From assembly GCA_013368375.1 (NCBI GenBank), contig JAACJP010000001.1, forward strand, positions 372,001 through 436,000: 64,000 nucleotides of DNA, written 5' to 3'. The DNA comes from Tricholomella constricta (Eukaryota > Basidiomycota > Agaricomycetes > Agaricales > Lyophyllaceae). Position 1 is the first letter of the stretch; every line of letters starts with the position of its first letter. The notes beneath the pieces were generated by a model. That model did no database searches and had not been told where the DNA came from. It saw only the letters and a list, made by a program, of their open reading frames with translations. This document shows positions 23,954-34,600 of this stretch, in pieces. Both the position numbers and the translations under genes were made by a program.

Positions 23954-26543
23954 TCACTTCTTCGCCTTCTCCTTGTCATACTCAAACAAACTCTTGATCT
24001 TCCCAAAGAGCGACGTCCTCTTCTTCCGCGACGTCGCCGTGCCCGTCTTGGATGATGAAGGCGACTCCGTCGACGGGAACGTCTCTGTCGCCGCAGTCGC
24101 CGACGGCGCTTCTGGCTTTTTCTCCTCTGGGGTGGGAGCGGGCACGGCAGTCGTCTCCTCGACGTGCCCGTTCGTCTGGGGCTTCTCAGCCTCCACGGCT
24201 GTCTTGTCGGCGGGAGCGGGCACGGCAGTCGTCTCCTCGACGTGCCCGTTCGTCTGGGGCTTCTCAACCTCCACGGCTGTCTTGTCGGCGGGAGCTGGCG
24301 CGCCATTCACTTGCGGAGCAACAGGCTCGGCCACTGCTGTCTCCGCTGCCGGTAGAGCATCTGCAACCGGCGCAGGGGCAGGTGCTGGAGCAGGCTCGAC
24401 TTCCTCAGCTCCAGCCACAGGTTCAGGCTTGACCTCTTCCTCCTTGGCCTGCGTAGACACCTCCTTTTCCGCCTCCGCCGCCGCTGCAGGTTCTGGCTTG
24501 GTTTCCGGCACTGGAGTGACAGGTACTTCCTCCTCCTTCACGCCCTTGCCCTCTTCTACCACAGGCTCCGCCGGAGCTTCCGACACGGCAACTGATACCG
24601 GTTCAATGGCACCAGCCTTATCCTCAGCAGCCTCCTGCCCGGCAGGAATCTCCTTTGCCGCCAACACTGCCGAGGGGTTGATGGGGTTGATGCTCGAATC
24701 CGGCGCCTCCACCTGGGGCTGCTCGGGCTCGGGCTCCTGGTTTGGTTCAGGTTCGGGCTCCTCGGGCTTGGAGACAGGCGCTTCGTCCTGCTCACGTACA
24801 GCAGTCGCAGGCGTTTCCTTCGGCGCCAACACCGACGCGGGGTTGAGGTCCGAGTCGGGCGTTGTGGCTTCGGGCGTCTCGATTGCGTGGTGTGGTGCTG
24901 GTTCTGATTCCGGTTCGGGTGGGGCGGGCGTGTCCTCCACGGCTGCGGCAGCAGCGGGGGGCTCTTCGGCTGTCGCCACCAACGCGTTGGGGGTGGGCTC
25001 ACTTGGGACGGGGACGGGTGCGGATGGTTCGCTAACGGGTGTGGCTTCTGCTGGAGGCGCGGGTTCGGGCGCGGCGGGCATGTCCTCCACAGTTGCGGCA
25101 GCGGGCTCCTCGACTGCCGCCACCGACGCATTGGGAGTGGGTTCACTTGGGACGGGTTTGGGTGCGGTTGGTTCGCCAAGGGGTGCGGCTTCTGCTGGAG
25201 ACGCGGGTTCGGGCGCGGCGGGCGTGTCCTCCACGGCTGCAGCAGCGGGGGGCTCCTCGGCTGCCGCCACCAACGCGTTGGGAGTGGGCTCACTTGGGGC
25301 GGGGACGGGTGCAGGTGGTTCGTCGGCGGGTGCGACTACCGCTGGAGGCGCGGCTTCGGGTTCTGAAGCAGGTGTTTCTTCGGCAGGGGAAGGTGTCGGC
25401 TCGGCCTCAGCTTCAATGGGCACTTCCGTCGGCTTGAGCTCTGGAGCAGCCTCTGCTTTAACCACAGGTTCTTCTTCCTTGGGTTTAGGCGCCTCCACCT
25501 CCGCATCCCCCACAACGGGCGCATCCCCGTTCGCACTCATCGGAAGAAGCCCATGCGTTGACGGCACTTCCGTCTCCTTCTCCGATGCCGCCGCCGTAGG
25601 TCCAGACGATGCGGGAGCGTCGATGGGGAGCTCCTCGGCGACGGTGTTATACTCGGCGGCATTCACGGGGACGATCGTCAGAGGAACGTCGGGGGCTACG
25701 TGCGAGGGTTCCTTTACAGGCGCGTCGGCCTCTGCAGGAACATCGGGGGCTACGTGCGAGGGTTCCTTTACAGGCGCGTCGGCCTCTGCAGGAACGTCGG
25801 GGGCGACGGCGACGTCCGAGGGTTGCTTTATAGACGCGTCGGCCTCTGCAGAAACGTCGCCCTTGGGCACATCAAGCTCGGCCGGCAAGGGTGTCGAGAT
25901 CGCAACCTACAATATGGATCAGCATCGGAGTAAAAGTGAAGAGATAAAAAATATTGCGCCCACCTGGTCGGCGTTGATGGGGTCCACGCCAACGCCAGAG
26001 GCGACGTAGCCGGGCGCAGATGAGATGTCTGCGCGCGCGGAGACGGTGTCTGCGAGATTTGGAACCAGCTGAGGAAGGCCTGGGGGCGCGGGGGCGGAGG
26101 AGTCCGGCTCACCATTAGACAGGCTTTCCAGAGGCTCTGGTGCGGGTTTCGAGTCTACGTCTACGGGCGCAGGCGGGGCGGCGTAAATGTTGTTGACGTT
26201 GCCTTCGGAGTCGGTCTCGGTGGGTTGGTCGTCATGTATGACCCAGGCGCCGTCGACGATGAACTTGTACGCAGTCTTGGTGGCCCAAGGCACGGTGGCG
26301 AAGCCAGAGAAGCCCTCTGGGCCCTTCGTAAGATGATGCGTGCGGGCCCACTGGGGTGAGTGTGTGAGTAATAGTATTAAGGCTATTGGGGAACAAGAGC
26401 GGGTCTCACGTCATTGAAGGTGCCGGAGACGATGACCTCGTCGGGCTCGGTGTGTGGCCTGTGTGATGTGGGTAAATAAGCGGTGAAATTCAAGGCAACG
26501 AGGCAGCGTACCATTTGAATTCGACCTCGTGGTTGTTGTGCAT
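23954..26543 (-). CDS. CBM48/AMPK-type glycogen-binding protein with a long repetitive Ala/Pro/Glu tail (MDG1/CRP1-like)
   Basis: The first exons spell an AMPK-type carbohydrate-binding module: MHNNHEVEFKWPHTEPDEVI, VSGTFNDWARTHHLTKGPEG, then TAYKFIVDGAWVIHDDQPTE. These residues match the usual CBM48 pattern (V-F-W-P, GTFNDW, YKFIVDG). Residues after about 120 are disordered and dominated by Ala, Pro, Glu and Val, with several internal repeats, ending in a basic amphipathic segment RTSLFGKIKSLFEYDKEKAKK-like. Yeast Mdg1 and Crp1 share the layout of N-terminal CBM48 plus acidic tail. No catalytic domain is present, so a scaffold or targeting role is inferred. The start at 26541-26543 and intron phases (WP, ND, DQ joins) agree. 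Confidence 0.82.
24134..24289 (-). repeat. Two 78-bp tandem repeats (26 codons each) in the CBM48 tail
   Basis: Two nearly identical 78-bp units, at 24134-24211 and 24212-24289, encode PADKTAVEVEKPQTNGHVEE-type units. Few mismatches separate the copies, which suggests recent duplication. Confidence 0.8.
25684..25853 (-). repeat. Three tandem 54-60-bp repeats in the CBM48 tail
   Basis: Units start at about 25684, 25738 and 25792. They encode DVPAEADAPVKEPSHVAP twice and then a variant. The first two units differ by about one base, and the third carries a 6-bp in-frame insertion. All unit lengths are multiples of three, so copy-number change preserves the frame. Confidence 0.8.
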
Positions 26544-26618
26544 GGTGGTGTTAACGGACGGACACGCAGCAAGCTTGCACATGTTTGCTATCATTCTACG
26601 CGTCACGCCGCCACTACC
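26544..26618. promoter_or_regulatory. Shared divergent promoter, CBM48 protein / methyltransferase
   Basis: The start codons are only 75 bp apart. The sequence shows no TATA box. Short leaders or overlapping 5' UTRs are implied. Confidence 0.5.
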
Positions 26619-27663
26619 ATGCCCTTCCACGACGATCTCGCTCTCGACGAGCACCTCGACGACCTCGATCCCCTGAGGCATCTTATGCAGCAGCCCGACT
26701 CTGATGAGTCCGATCTCGACCTCGACCTCAAGCTCGCCCTCCTCCCCCAGCAACCTCGCTCTATCTACGATGAAACGTTGCACCTCTCTTTCATTTCCAA
26801 CCCCGATCCAATCACCATCTCCCTCGCAGTGGATGCAGCCCCCGGGTGCGGGGGAATCGCCTGGCCCGCCGGGGAGGTGTGCAGTCGCACTACCATCGCA
26901 TCTAATCTTATTTAATATATCTGCCGGCACGTCCAGGTTCTCGCAAGCTTCCTCGCCAAGCAGGGGGCGGCGTACGTCCGTGGGCGTACGATTCTCGAGC
27001 TCGGAAGCGGGACGGGGCTCGTCGGACTTGTCGCTGCGAAGCTGGGCGGTACAACCGTGTGTATAACGGACCAAGCGTGCGTCTGCACTCTTTACTGTAT
27101 ATATAGTTTATTCTACAATTTAGATCATAGAATGCTTCTAGACATCATGCGCCGCAACGTGAGAGCGAACGCACTGCAGGATAGCGTACGTGTCGCTGAG
27201 TTGAACTGGTGCGGCGCGGGCTCCGCTTCTTCACACTAATCAACCCATTCACTGTACCGTGCCGTGCATCCAGGGGAACGCCGCTCCCGCAGGACATTTC
27301 CCCGCCAGACCTCATTCTTGCCGCGGACTGCGTATATTACGAGCCTGCGTTTCCGCTGCTTGTGCAGACGCTGGCCGATCTCGTCGACTTGCAGGCGCAA
27401 CGGGGAAAGGACACGGACACGGAGGTGCTGTTCTGTTACAAGAAGCGACGCAAGGCGGACAAGCGCTTCTTTGCGCTGCTTAAAAAGGGCTTTTCATGGA
27501 CCGAGGTGCGTGCAGCTTGCTGGTCGAGTGTTGACTGAGGTTGTGACGAAAACAGGTCATGGACGATCCGGACAGGGAGGTGTACACCCGCGATGCGATA
27601 TCGCTCCTGCGGCTGTTCAGGCGGAAAGATCACAAGGAGGAGGCGAGGCGGCGGATAGCATGA
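26619..27663 (+). CDS. Class I SAM methyltransferase of family 16 (METTL21/EFM6-like protein-lysine methyltransferase)
   Basis: The acidic N-terminus MPFHDDLALDEHLDDLDPL precedes GIAWPAGEVLASFLAKQG, the AdoMet-binding motif ILELGSGTGLVGLVAAKLGG, acidic-loop VCITDQAMLLDIMRRNV, and PDLILAADCVYYEPAFPLLV, which contains the DxxY-type motif of this family. Members methylate lysines in translation factors and chaperones; yeast Efm6 acts on eEF1A. The substrate here is inferred only at family level. Exons join in phase through introns at about 26877-26939, 27078-27128, 27211-27271 and 27505-27555. The C-terminus ends SLLRLFRRKDHKEEARRRIA, with TGA at 27661-27663. Confidence 0.84.
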
Positions 27664-27712
27664 ACATGGTGCATCTCTTGGCTTTTGGGTTTTGTGTGGG
27701 ACCTGGGTACCA

Positions 27713-27846
27713 GAGTAACAGTGAATTAAGTTGGTGTAAGTGTCTAAAACGACGCTGTTCCTGAGCAACGGTGAATTGTAGCCGCCTGGAGTAACAGTGA
27801 ATTAAGGTGGTGTAAGTGTCTAAACGACGCTGTTCCCGAGTAACGG
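27713..27846. repeat. Two-copy direct repeat (about 58 bp, 76-bp period) between convergent genes
   Basis: Copies at 27713-27771 and 27789-27846 share about 90 percent of bases, starting GAGTAACAGTGAATTAAG. The second copy ends directly at the BOL3 stop codon, so both copies lie in the BOL3 3' UTR. No coding meaning was found. Confidence 0.8.
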
Positions 27847-28260
27847 CTATTGTGCAAGAGTCTTTATCTGCAAGACGCGTCAAGGACCCGCAAGACACAG
27901 AATATGCAGAAAGACGCGGCACCTGCAGGCCATGAATGCCTTCAATCTCTTGCTTGAGCGTCTCCGTGACGAGTTTATGCTGCTTGACGATGGAGAGGCC
28001 CTTGAAGGCCTCGCTCGCGATGGTGATCGCGTAGAACGACCCACAGCCGCCTGTGGAAAGGCGTTAGCGTGTACCCAGTGAGAATGCCACGAGTGCATAC
28101 CGGAAACGTCCTGGACCTGCAGATGGGACGGGGCGAACTTTGCGGTGAGTTTGGCGGTGATGAGCTGCTCGCCTTCAAGTGGAGGTGGGTTAGCAGAGGC
28201 AAAGGCACGGACTGCACGCGGGCGGGCGAGGGGTAGACGGCGGGCGAAGAGGGAGAGCAT
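27847..28260 (-). CDS. BOL3: Mitochondrial BolA-like protein
   Basis: Bol3-type BolA proteins act with Nfu1 in delivering 4Fe-4S clusters to mitochondrial enzymes. The start at 28258-28260 gives a basic presequence, MLSLFARRLPLARPRAVRAF. The BolA domain follows: ITAKLTAKFAPSHLQVQDVS, GGCGSFYAITIASEAFKGLS, VKQHKLVTETLKQEIEGIHG and, after an intron, LQIKTLAQ with TAG at 27847-27849. The GCGSFY motif and the C-terminal IHGLQIKTL fit the family. Without the last intron the frame would run on into the 3' repeats, so the spliced end is preferred. Confidence 0.9.
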
Positions 28261-28316
28261 GGGGGGCGAGGAGGGAGAGTCGCGGCAAGGGGGGCGAGGA
28301 GGGAGAGAGCCGCGAC
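28261..28316. promoter_or_regulatory. 56-bp divergent promoter BOL3 / COX15 with a 19-bp direct repeat
   Basis: The whole gap between start codons is purine-rich on the plus strand. It contains two identical 19-bp copies, GGGGGGCGAGGAGGGAGAG, at 28261-28279 and 28289-28307, 28 bp apart centre to centre. No TATA box is present. Confidence 0.6.
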
Positions 28317-29952
28317 ATGGCGGGACTCGGAATTGTAAGTTTGTCAGCTTGGCTCTTTACTATGATCTGGGGCGCACTCAGGAAGGCTGCGAGCACAAGG
28401 TCGACGCCGTTGTGCAGGCAGCTCGTTGTCAGGCCATTCTCTTTCCACAGAACTGTCCTGGCCCCGTCCATTCCTCCTCGTCCCCGTATTCTCTCCCTTT
28501 TGTCTCCCTACAAATTCCGCTCCTTCGCCTCCAAGCCTCCAACTCCACCCGCACCTGCACCGCTCCCTATTCTCGCCCCGCGCTCCGTAGGAACATGGCT
28601 CATGGTCTCCGCTACCCTCGTCTTTGGTATCATCGTTGTCGGTGGCGTCACCCGTCTCACCGAATCCGGCCTCAGCATCACTGAATGGCGTCCCATCACT
28701 GGAATTCTGCCCCCGCTCTCCGATGCCGAATGGGACGCCGAGTTCCACAAGTACAAGCAGACACCCGAATTCAAGATGTACGTTCCCTCTCTCTCTATGC
28801 AACTCAAACCTCACCAACCTCCTTACTTCCAGGCTCAATTCCTCCGCCACCCTCGATGACTTTAAATTCATCTTTAATATGGAATGGGGTCACCGAATCC
28901 TCGGCCGCCTCATCGGCGTCGTTTTTGTCGGTCCCCTCCTCTACTACGGCCTCCGCAAGAAGATCTCTCCGTCCTCCTTTGCCCGTCTCTTCGGCCTCGG
29001 CGCCCTCATCGGCGCACAAGGCCTTCTCGGATGGTACATGGTCCAGTCTGGTCTCGACGACACTAACCTGGACAGTCCCGGCGCCGTCCCTCGCGTCTCG
29101 CAGTATCGCCTCGCTGCCCATCTTGGTATCGCCCTTGCCCTGTACGCCGGCATGTTTGGCGCGGGCATCGCTGCCATCAAGGACTGGAAGTTTGCCAAAG
29201 GCGCCACTTGGAACGGACTAGATGGGCAGGCCACCGCGCAGCGCGTCAAAACTGTACTGAGAAACCCCGCCGTCCGTGCATTCAGGAATAAGTCATGGGC
29301 AGTGACGGGCCTCGTGTTTTTGACTGCTCTTTCCGGTGTGTCCTAATGTTTTTAAATAGAGCACAGCGTGCTGACGGATATAAATTCAATCACAGGTGCG
29401 TTCGTCGCAGGCCTCGACGCGGGACTGCTGTACAACGAGTTCCCATTGATGGGCGGGCGCCTCGCACCCCCTGCTGACGAGCTCTTCTCCCCCGACTATG
29501 CCAAGAACGCAGACAAGTCCGACCTCTGGTGGCGCAACATTTTCGAAAACCCCACCACCGTTCAATTCGACCACCGCGTCCTCGTGAGTCCCTCCCATAT
29601 GTACACCTCGTCCCAATCAGTGAATCCCGCGTAGGCAACGACGACCTACCTAAGCACCGCCGCGCTCTGGATCCAGACGCTCCGCCCCGCCATGCGCGCC
29701 GCGCTCCCGCCCGCCACCCGCATCGCCGCCCACGCCGCATTCGCCATGGCGAACGTCCAGGTTCTCCTCGGCATCTCGACGCTGCTGTATCTCGTTCCCG
29801 TCCCCCTCGCCGCCGCGCACCAGGCCGGCAGCGTCATGCTCCTCAGTGCGATGCTGCATGTCGCCATGTCGCTACGGCACCCTGGCGCCGCTGCTCGTGC
29901 ATGGCGGAAGGTGTTTGCGGGCAGGGTGGGGACCGTGAATGTGTCATCGTAG
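28317..29952 (+). CDS. COX15: Heme A synthase (COX15)
   Basis: Cox15 oxidises heme O to heme A for cytochrome c oxidase in the mitochondrial inner membrane. After a basic Ser/Pro-rich presequence, the conserved helices read [89 protein letters not shown] and [20 protein letters not shown]. The final part, [20 protein letters not shown], is also typical. Histidines in EWGHR, RLAAH, FDHR and AAAHQ match the heme-ligating positions of the family. Introns lie at about 28777-28831, 29335-29395 and 29585-29634. Start 28317 is the first in-frame ATG; ATG 28362 ([11 protein letters not shown]) gives a more typical presequence. Stop at 29950-29952. Confidence 0.92.
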
Positions 29953-30296
29953 CTTAATGGATAGAAGGATAATTGAGGACTCATCAATAATACTTACGAT
30001 CTAGATAAAAGTAATAGCATAGCACACCCACCTCTCACTGGAAATTTACCACAGCATATATCGGACATCAATCCCAATACTATAAAGATTGGCACTGTCG
30101 TTCGACGTGACACTCGTTTATCTGGGTGTCCATAAATCCCTTCCCGTCTTCGTCCGGAGGCAACTTCCGTACTGTTTTTCTGCATCATTACCTTAATTTC
30201 AGGTGGTGAACTTTGGCCAGATGGAAAAAATGGACAAAAAATCAACGCTCCAAAAGAACTTCATTACTAAAGTACACTTTGGCGGTATACAGAGCT
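29953..30296. other. Intergenic region between convergent COX15 and PRE5
   Basis: This 344-bp region lies between two 3' ends. It is moderately AT-rich with A-runs near 30.22-30.26 kb and presumably holds both 3' UTRs and polyadenylation signals. No gene was recognised. Confidence 0.5.
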
Positions 30297-31459
30297 CTAC
30301 CCCGCCATCTGCACATCCTCATCCCCCACCGCCGCCGCAGGCGCTGCCGGTGCCGCGCCTGTGTCCTTCGCGATCATGGTATCGAGGAACGGCTGGATGC
30401 TGTCGCCCTCGAGGATGCGGAACGAGCCGCTGGGGGGCACGCCCGTCTCGTGTGCGCTCGCGGGGCCGACGAGCCCGATCGACGTGTTGTTGATCGTGAG
30501 CTCCTTGTCTTGTTGTAGCGTCTCACGGAGCGCGTGTAGGCCGTGGCGGATGAGGTCTTCCAGGGAGGCTGAAGGAGGGGGAAGGTCACGAATAAGGAAG
30601 GCATGCATGGGAGAATGTTCCGTCAGCAGCTGCTGGGTGGAAGCAGAAAGGAAATTGTCCGCACCGTCCTCGAAGCTCTCGTAATGTTTCTCCAGATACG
30701 TCTTCGCGCTCTGGCTGCGCGCGCCGATCGACATGGCATAGTACTCGTACGAGTTGCCGGACGGGGAGAACTCGTAGAGGTGCGGGCCGGTCTGGTCCTG
30801 GCCAATGACGAGGAAGCCCACGCCGTACGGGCGGCGTCCGTACTCCTGCGTGTTCACCTGCGCCTCTGTATTCCACAAACGAAACACAAGGGAAGGGGTG
30901 AGATGCTTGAACAAAACGGACGGATTGTGACGCACTGTCGGCGATGGCGGAAACAAGGCGGTTGACGGGCACAGGGCGGTTGAACACCATTTTCGAGGAC
31001 ATGGCTTGTTGGCGCATAAAGTTGCTGCAGCCGTTCGAGTGAGATTCCCTTCTCCATGCACCCACAGATACTCACCTCAGGACACGGGCATCCGACGTCA
31101 GTCCCGCAATCGCAATCCCGACGTGGTCGTCTATTCGGAACATCTTCTGCTGGTACGACGCCAATTCGCCCGTCGATCGCTGTGCACGACACACAAGATC
31201 AGTCTAGATTCCAACACCCCAGCCTCTATCGCTTGGGAGTAAACGCACCTTCAAAGCCAATAGTACAGAATGCGTCTTGGAGCGCAGCCCTACCGCGGCT
31301 GAACCTTGCTTCACGGCTTCTAGGGCATACTCGACCTGGTGCAGGCGGCCTTGTGGCGAGAAAACGGTGTTATCCGAGTCGTAAGTGTTCCGGAACTGTC
31401 CAGAGGTATCCGAGCCACGTCAGAATGGTTGGATGCGTAAAGTAAAAGCAGCGTACCAT
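30297..31459 (-). CDS. PRE5: 20S proteasome subunit alpha6 (PRE5/PSMA1)
   Basis: This is a structural alpha-ring subunit of the 20S proteasome. The coding part of exon 1 is the ATG alone (31457-31459); an intron begins immediately after it. Exon 2 reads [20 protein letters not shown] and [20 protein letters not shown], the alpha-subunit N-terminal signature. Later exons give [24 protein letters not shown] sequence, [40 protein letters not shown] and [20 protein letters not shown]. The RRPYGVG and IGARSQ segments favour Pre5 over other alpha subunits. The Ala/Pro-rich acidic C-terminus ends DEDVQMAG, stop 30297-30299. Confidence 0.93.
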
Positions 31460-31646
31460 GGTAGCAGATTAGGGAGGGCTGAGATTTATGGGTGACGCGT
31501 CGTACAAGGGCTCGGTGTTACCCGCGCGTGACTTTTCTTATCGCCATATTGGATCAAGGCCATCATAATAAACTGTGTACCCAGTCGTACCAAAAGTGTA
31601 TGTATATCGTACTGTACCGGTTTCAAGATGCAACTATCCCTTCCCG

Positions 31647-34600
31647 TCATCTGCCCTTCTTGTCCACCCTCCACTCCTTGAAGATCCCATCCAAACTCTT
31701 ATATACAAGATGCGACGGCAGACACCTGATGATCTCGCCGACACGCTCCTCAACCTCGCCCTTCCCTTTATCCCCCACCGCCTTCTTCGCATACTCCACC
31801 GTCATGCGGAACATTGCCAATACTGCGAGCGACACGTGGGTTTGCTGCGCACCGTGCGCCGAGCCCTGAGACAGCGCCGAAAGCAACGGTCCGGAGATGC
31901 TGGGTGCGGAGATAGCGGGGCCAGATTGGTACGACGCCGTGGCACGCTCGCCGCGCACGAGACGAAGTAGGATCTCAAGAATGTTGTCCGTTTCCGTCAT
32001 GTGCGTTTTCAGGAACCGCTGGCGCTCGTTGAGGACGCCCGCAGGCGAGTTGGCTGCCCAGCCGTCCAGCACTGTCCAGATTGTTGGAGGCTGTAGGGCT
32101 CATTTTGTAAGTAACGTGATATTCGCAGCGGGAAGAGAACATACAGGATCAGGATCCACGACTTGAATCTTCTTCTCCCACCCTTCAGCAGCATCCCCAG
32201 CGACCCAGAACATACGCCCGAACATGCTCTTGAGCCACTCCTGGATATCGCCCGACTTTGCCCACTTCGGCTCCGACAGCGGGCGGGCGGTGTCGAGATG
32301 GACAAGCAGAGTCAAAGTTGAAGGTATTGATACTTTTGAAAAGGGGGGCAGTGTGGGGTCGGACTCGGACTCGTCGCGAATGGTTTGTAGTGGGAGGTAG
32401 GACTTTGTGAGGTCCGAAAGACCTTCCACCTGATAGACAGATAAGAAAACAAAAACAATCCAAAATATACATGGAAACCACATACCAGAATGCCTTTCAG
32501 TCCGTCATCGCCCTCCTTCACGATGTTCAGAAGAACTTCAATGCGGCCTTCCTGCCTGAAGAGTCTGAAGGAATCCACAACTTCCGCATCGACGACTAGG
32601 CGTCTGTTTCCACCAGCATAGGATATCGACAGACGGTTCGCGGATGGCGTTTTCCCAGTCTTCACTTCCGGCTTGACCACGGAAACAGTGGGGGAATCTC
32701 CGTAGGTCGATGTGGATGAAGTCGATAGCAGTGTATTCGACGTCGGAGGAGACAGAGGCGGCTCAGGAAGATGATCTACCTCTTGCGCAGCAGCGTCTAG
32801 GGCATCCATTTGAGTTTGCGAACATTCCTGCTCATCGGCATGGTCGGGACCAAATCCATTCACCACAGTTGTACCGCTGTCGTCCGAGAGCGGCGGAGCC
32901 GTCTCACCAGTAACGACATTGAGTAGCGTCGGCTCGGCGGAGACGGAGAGCAGGGACTTGATTGCGCTCACAACATGAGACGGGGTAAGCGACTTTGAAA
33001 CCTGCGTGTCGGGTAATCCAACATGATCAGCGTCAGCAGCTTGTTCACCACTGTGTGAGGAGAGACAGGTGTGAGGAACCGAAAATAGGTGTAAAATGGC
33101 AGCAGATACAGACACAGATGAAACGGAAGACGCAGGCTGCGAAGACGCGATAGAATCGGAAACAGAAGTCTCAGGAGGCGGCGGCGCAGATGCGGGCTCG
33201 GAGGGCGCGAGCGCGCTGCTATCAGGAGCAGGCGCGGCCTCCGTAAGGACCGCAGGTCCAGGTTCAGTGACAACAACAACTCCCGCAACATCGGCGCTCG
33301 ACTCCTCAGCACTTGCAGCAGCCACAACGGGCTCCGGTACTGTTATGGGAGCAGCATCAAAGCGCTCAGGAGCCACAGTGGTCCTATTTTCAGTTGAAGC
33401 GCGCCCTTCATGCTTCACATCGCCAGCCTGAGCCTTAAGAGTGGGCTCAACAGTAGCGCCGCCATCCGCCGCCCACATATCCACATCACCATGCATGCCT
33501 TGAGAGAACGAAATGTTAGCAGTGTGCGCGCGATGGCGGCTCCCCACAAAGGGGGACTGTCCACACCAAAGTAATGTTTCACAGCAGGAGAACAAAGACT
33601 CACCGTCAACAGGCGGGGTCGTCGATTGCGTCTTGAGCTGGCTCTTGGAACGGGCGCTGTCTTCGATGTCATCATGTTCATTGGGTTCCACGATCTTCGT
33701 TACATGCAGCCGGTCCTGATCGTCCTCCTCGTCATTGTCTGCCTCATGCGCAGGGTTAAGCTCGGCCTCTGCCTCGGCATCTTCTTCGCCCTCTACAATA
33801 GCGGCCATTAACCAATCGGACTCGCTGGCTGCCTCAGTGTGCGCTACGCTAGGAGCAACACTCGATCGGTCGTCGCTCATACCACTCATCTGTGGCGGCG
33901 GAGGACGTGTCCGCTCCTCCTCTATATCCCCATCATCATCCTCGAGCTTTTTTCGTTTTCCCTTCCTCGAGTCTGAAGGCGTGGCACCAAACGTGAAAGA
34001 TGGGGACGAATTGTGCGGAATAGGACGAGAGTCGTCAGCTGTTACAGGTGTATGGAAGTATATGCGTATTCGGGATGGCGGAGGCGTGTGGGCATTGATT
34101 TCGGAGGACATCTTGGGTGCTGATGACGGGACGTTTGAAACAACCGGAGCTTCGGGGGCTGGACCAGGTGCAGGAGGAGCATCAGGTACTATGGCATCGG
34201 AGTCGACTGGTTCATCAGTTTGCGTTACCGGTTCGGGGTTTGCTCGGGCTAATGGTTGTGTCGATACTTCCTCTGATGCTTGGTGAAGGGAGATCGGCTC
34301 TTCGTCCATCGTCTCCTCTTTGATAGCAGCTTCCGAAGTCTGAGACGGTTCGGCAGCATCCTTCGAAGCATCCTCATCCACTGCCTCAATTTTGATGGGA
34401 GCTGCTGGAAGAACACCCCAAGCCCAAGAAATATCGCGAATTTCGAGTCCAATGATCTTGAAGTCAGTGAGTGTGCGCCTGTTCTCGTCCTTTTTACCGA
34501 CACTCGCAAAACTCGATGAATGTCCGTCCCTGGAGCCGAAGGATGCTTCATGCCTGGTCCGGTTAGATCCCGAATGTTGGCCACCTCGACCACGGAACGA

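Noticed and set aside
23814..26009. A 731-codon open frame on the plus strand rich in Ser, Gly, Ala and Thr
   Set aside because: It is antisense to the CBM48 gene. The minus strand gives an in-phase spliced protein with a recognisable CBM48 module, and the plus frame is the mirror of its Ala/Pro/Glu codon repeats.
27617..27922. C-terminal extension of BOL3 through the direct repeats
   Set aside because: An intron with GTGCCG...TTGCAG restores the conserved IHGLQIKTL ending and a stop just before the repeats.
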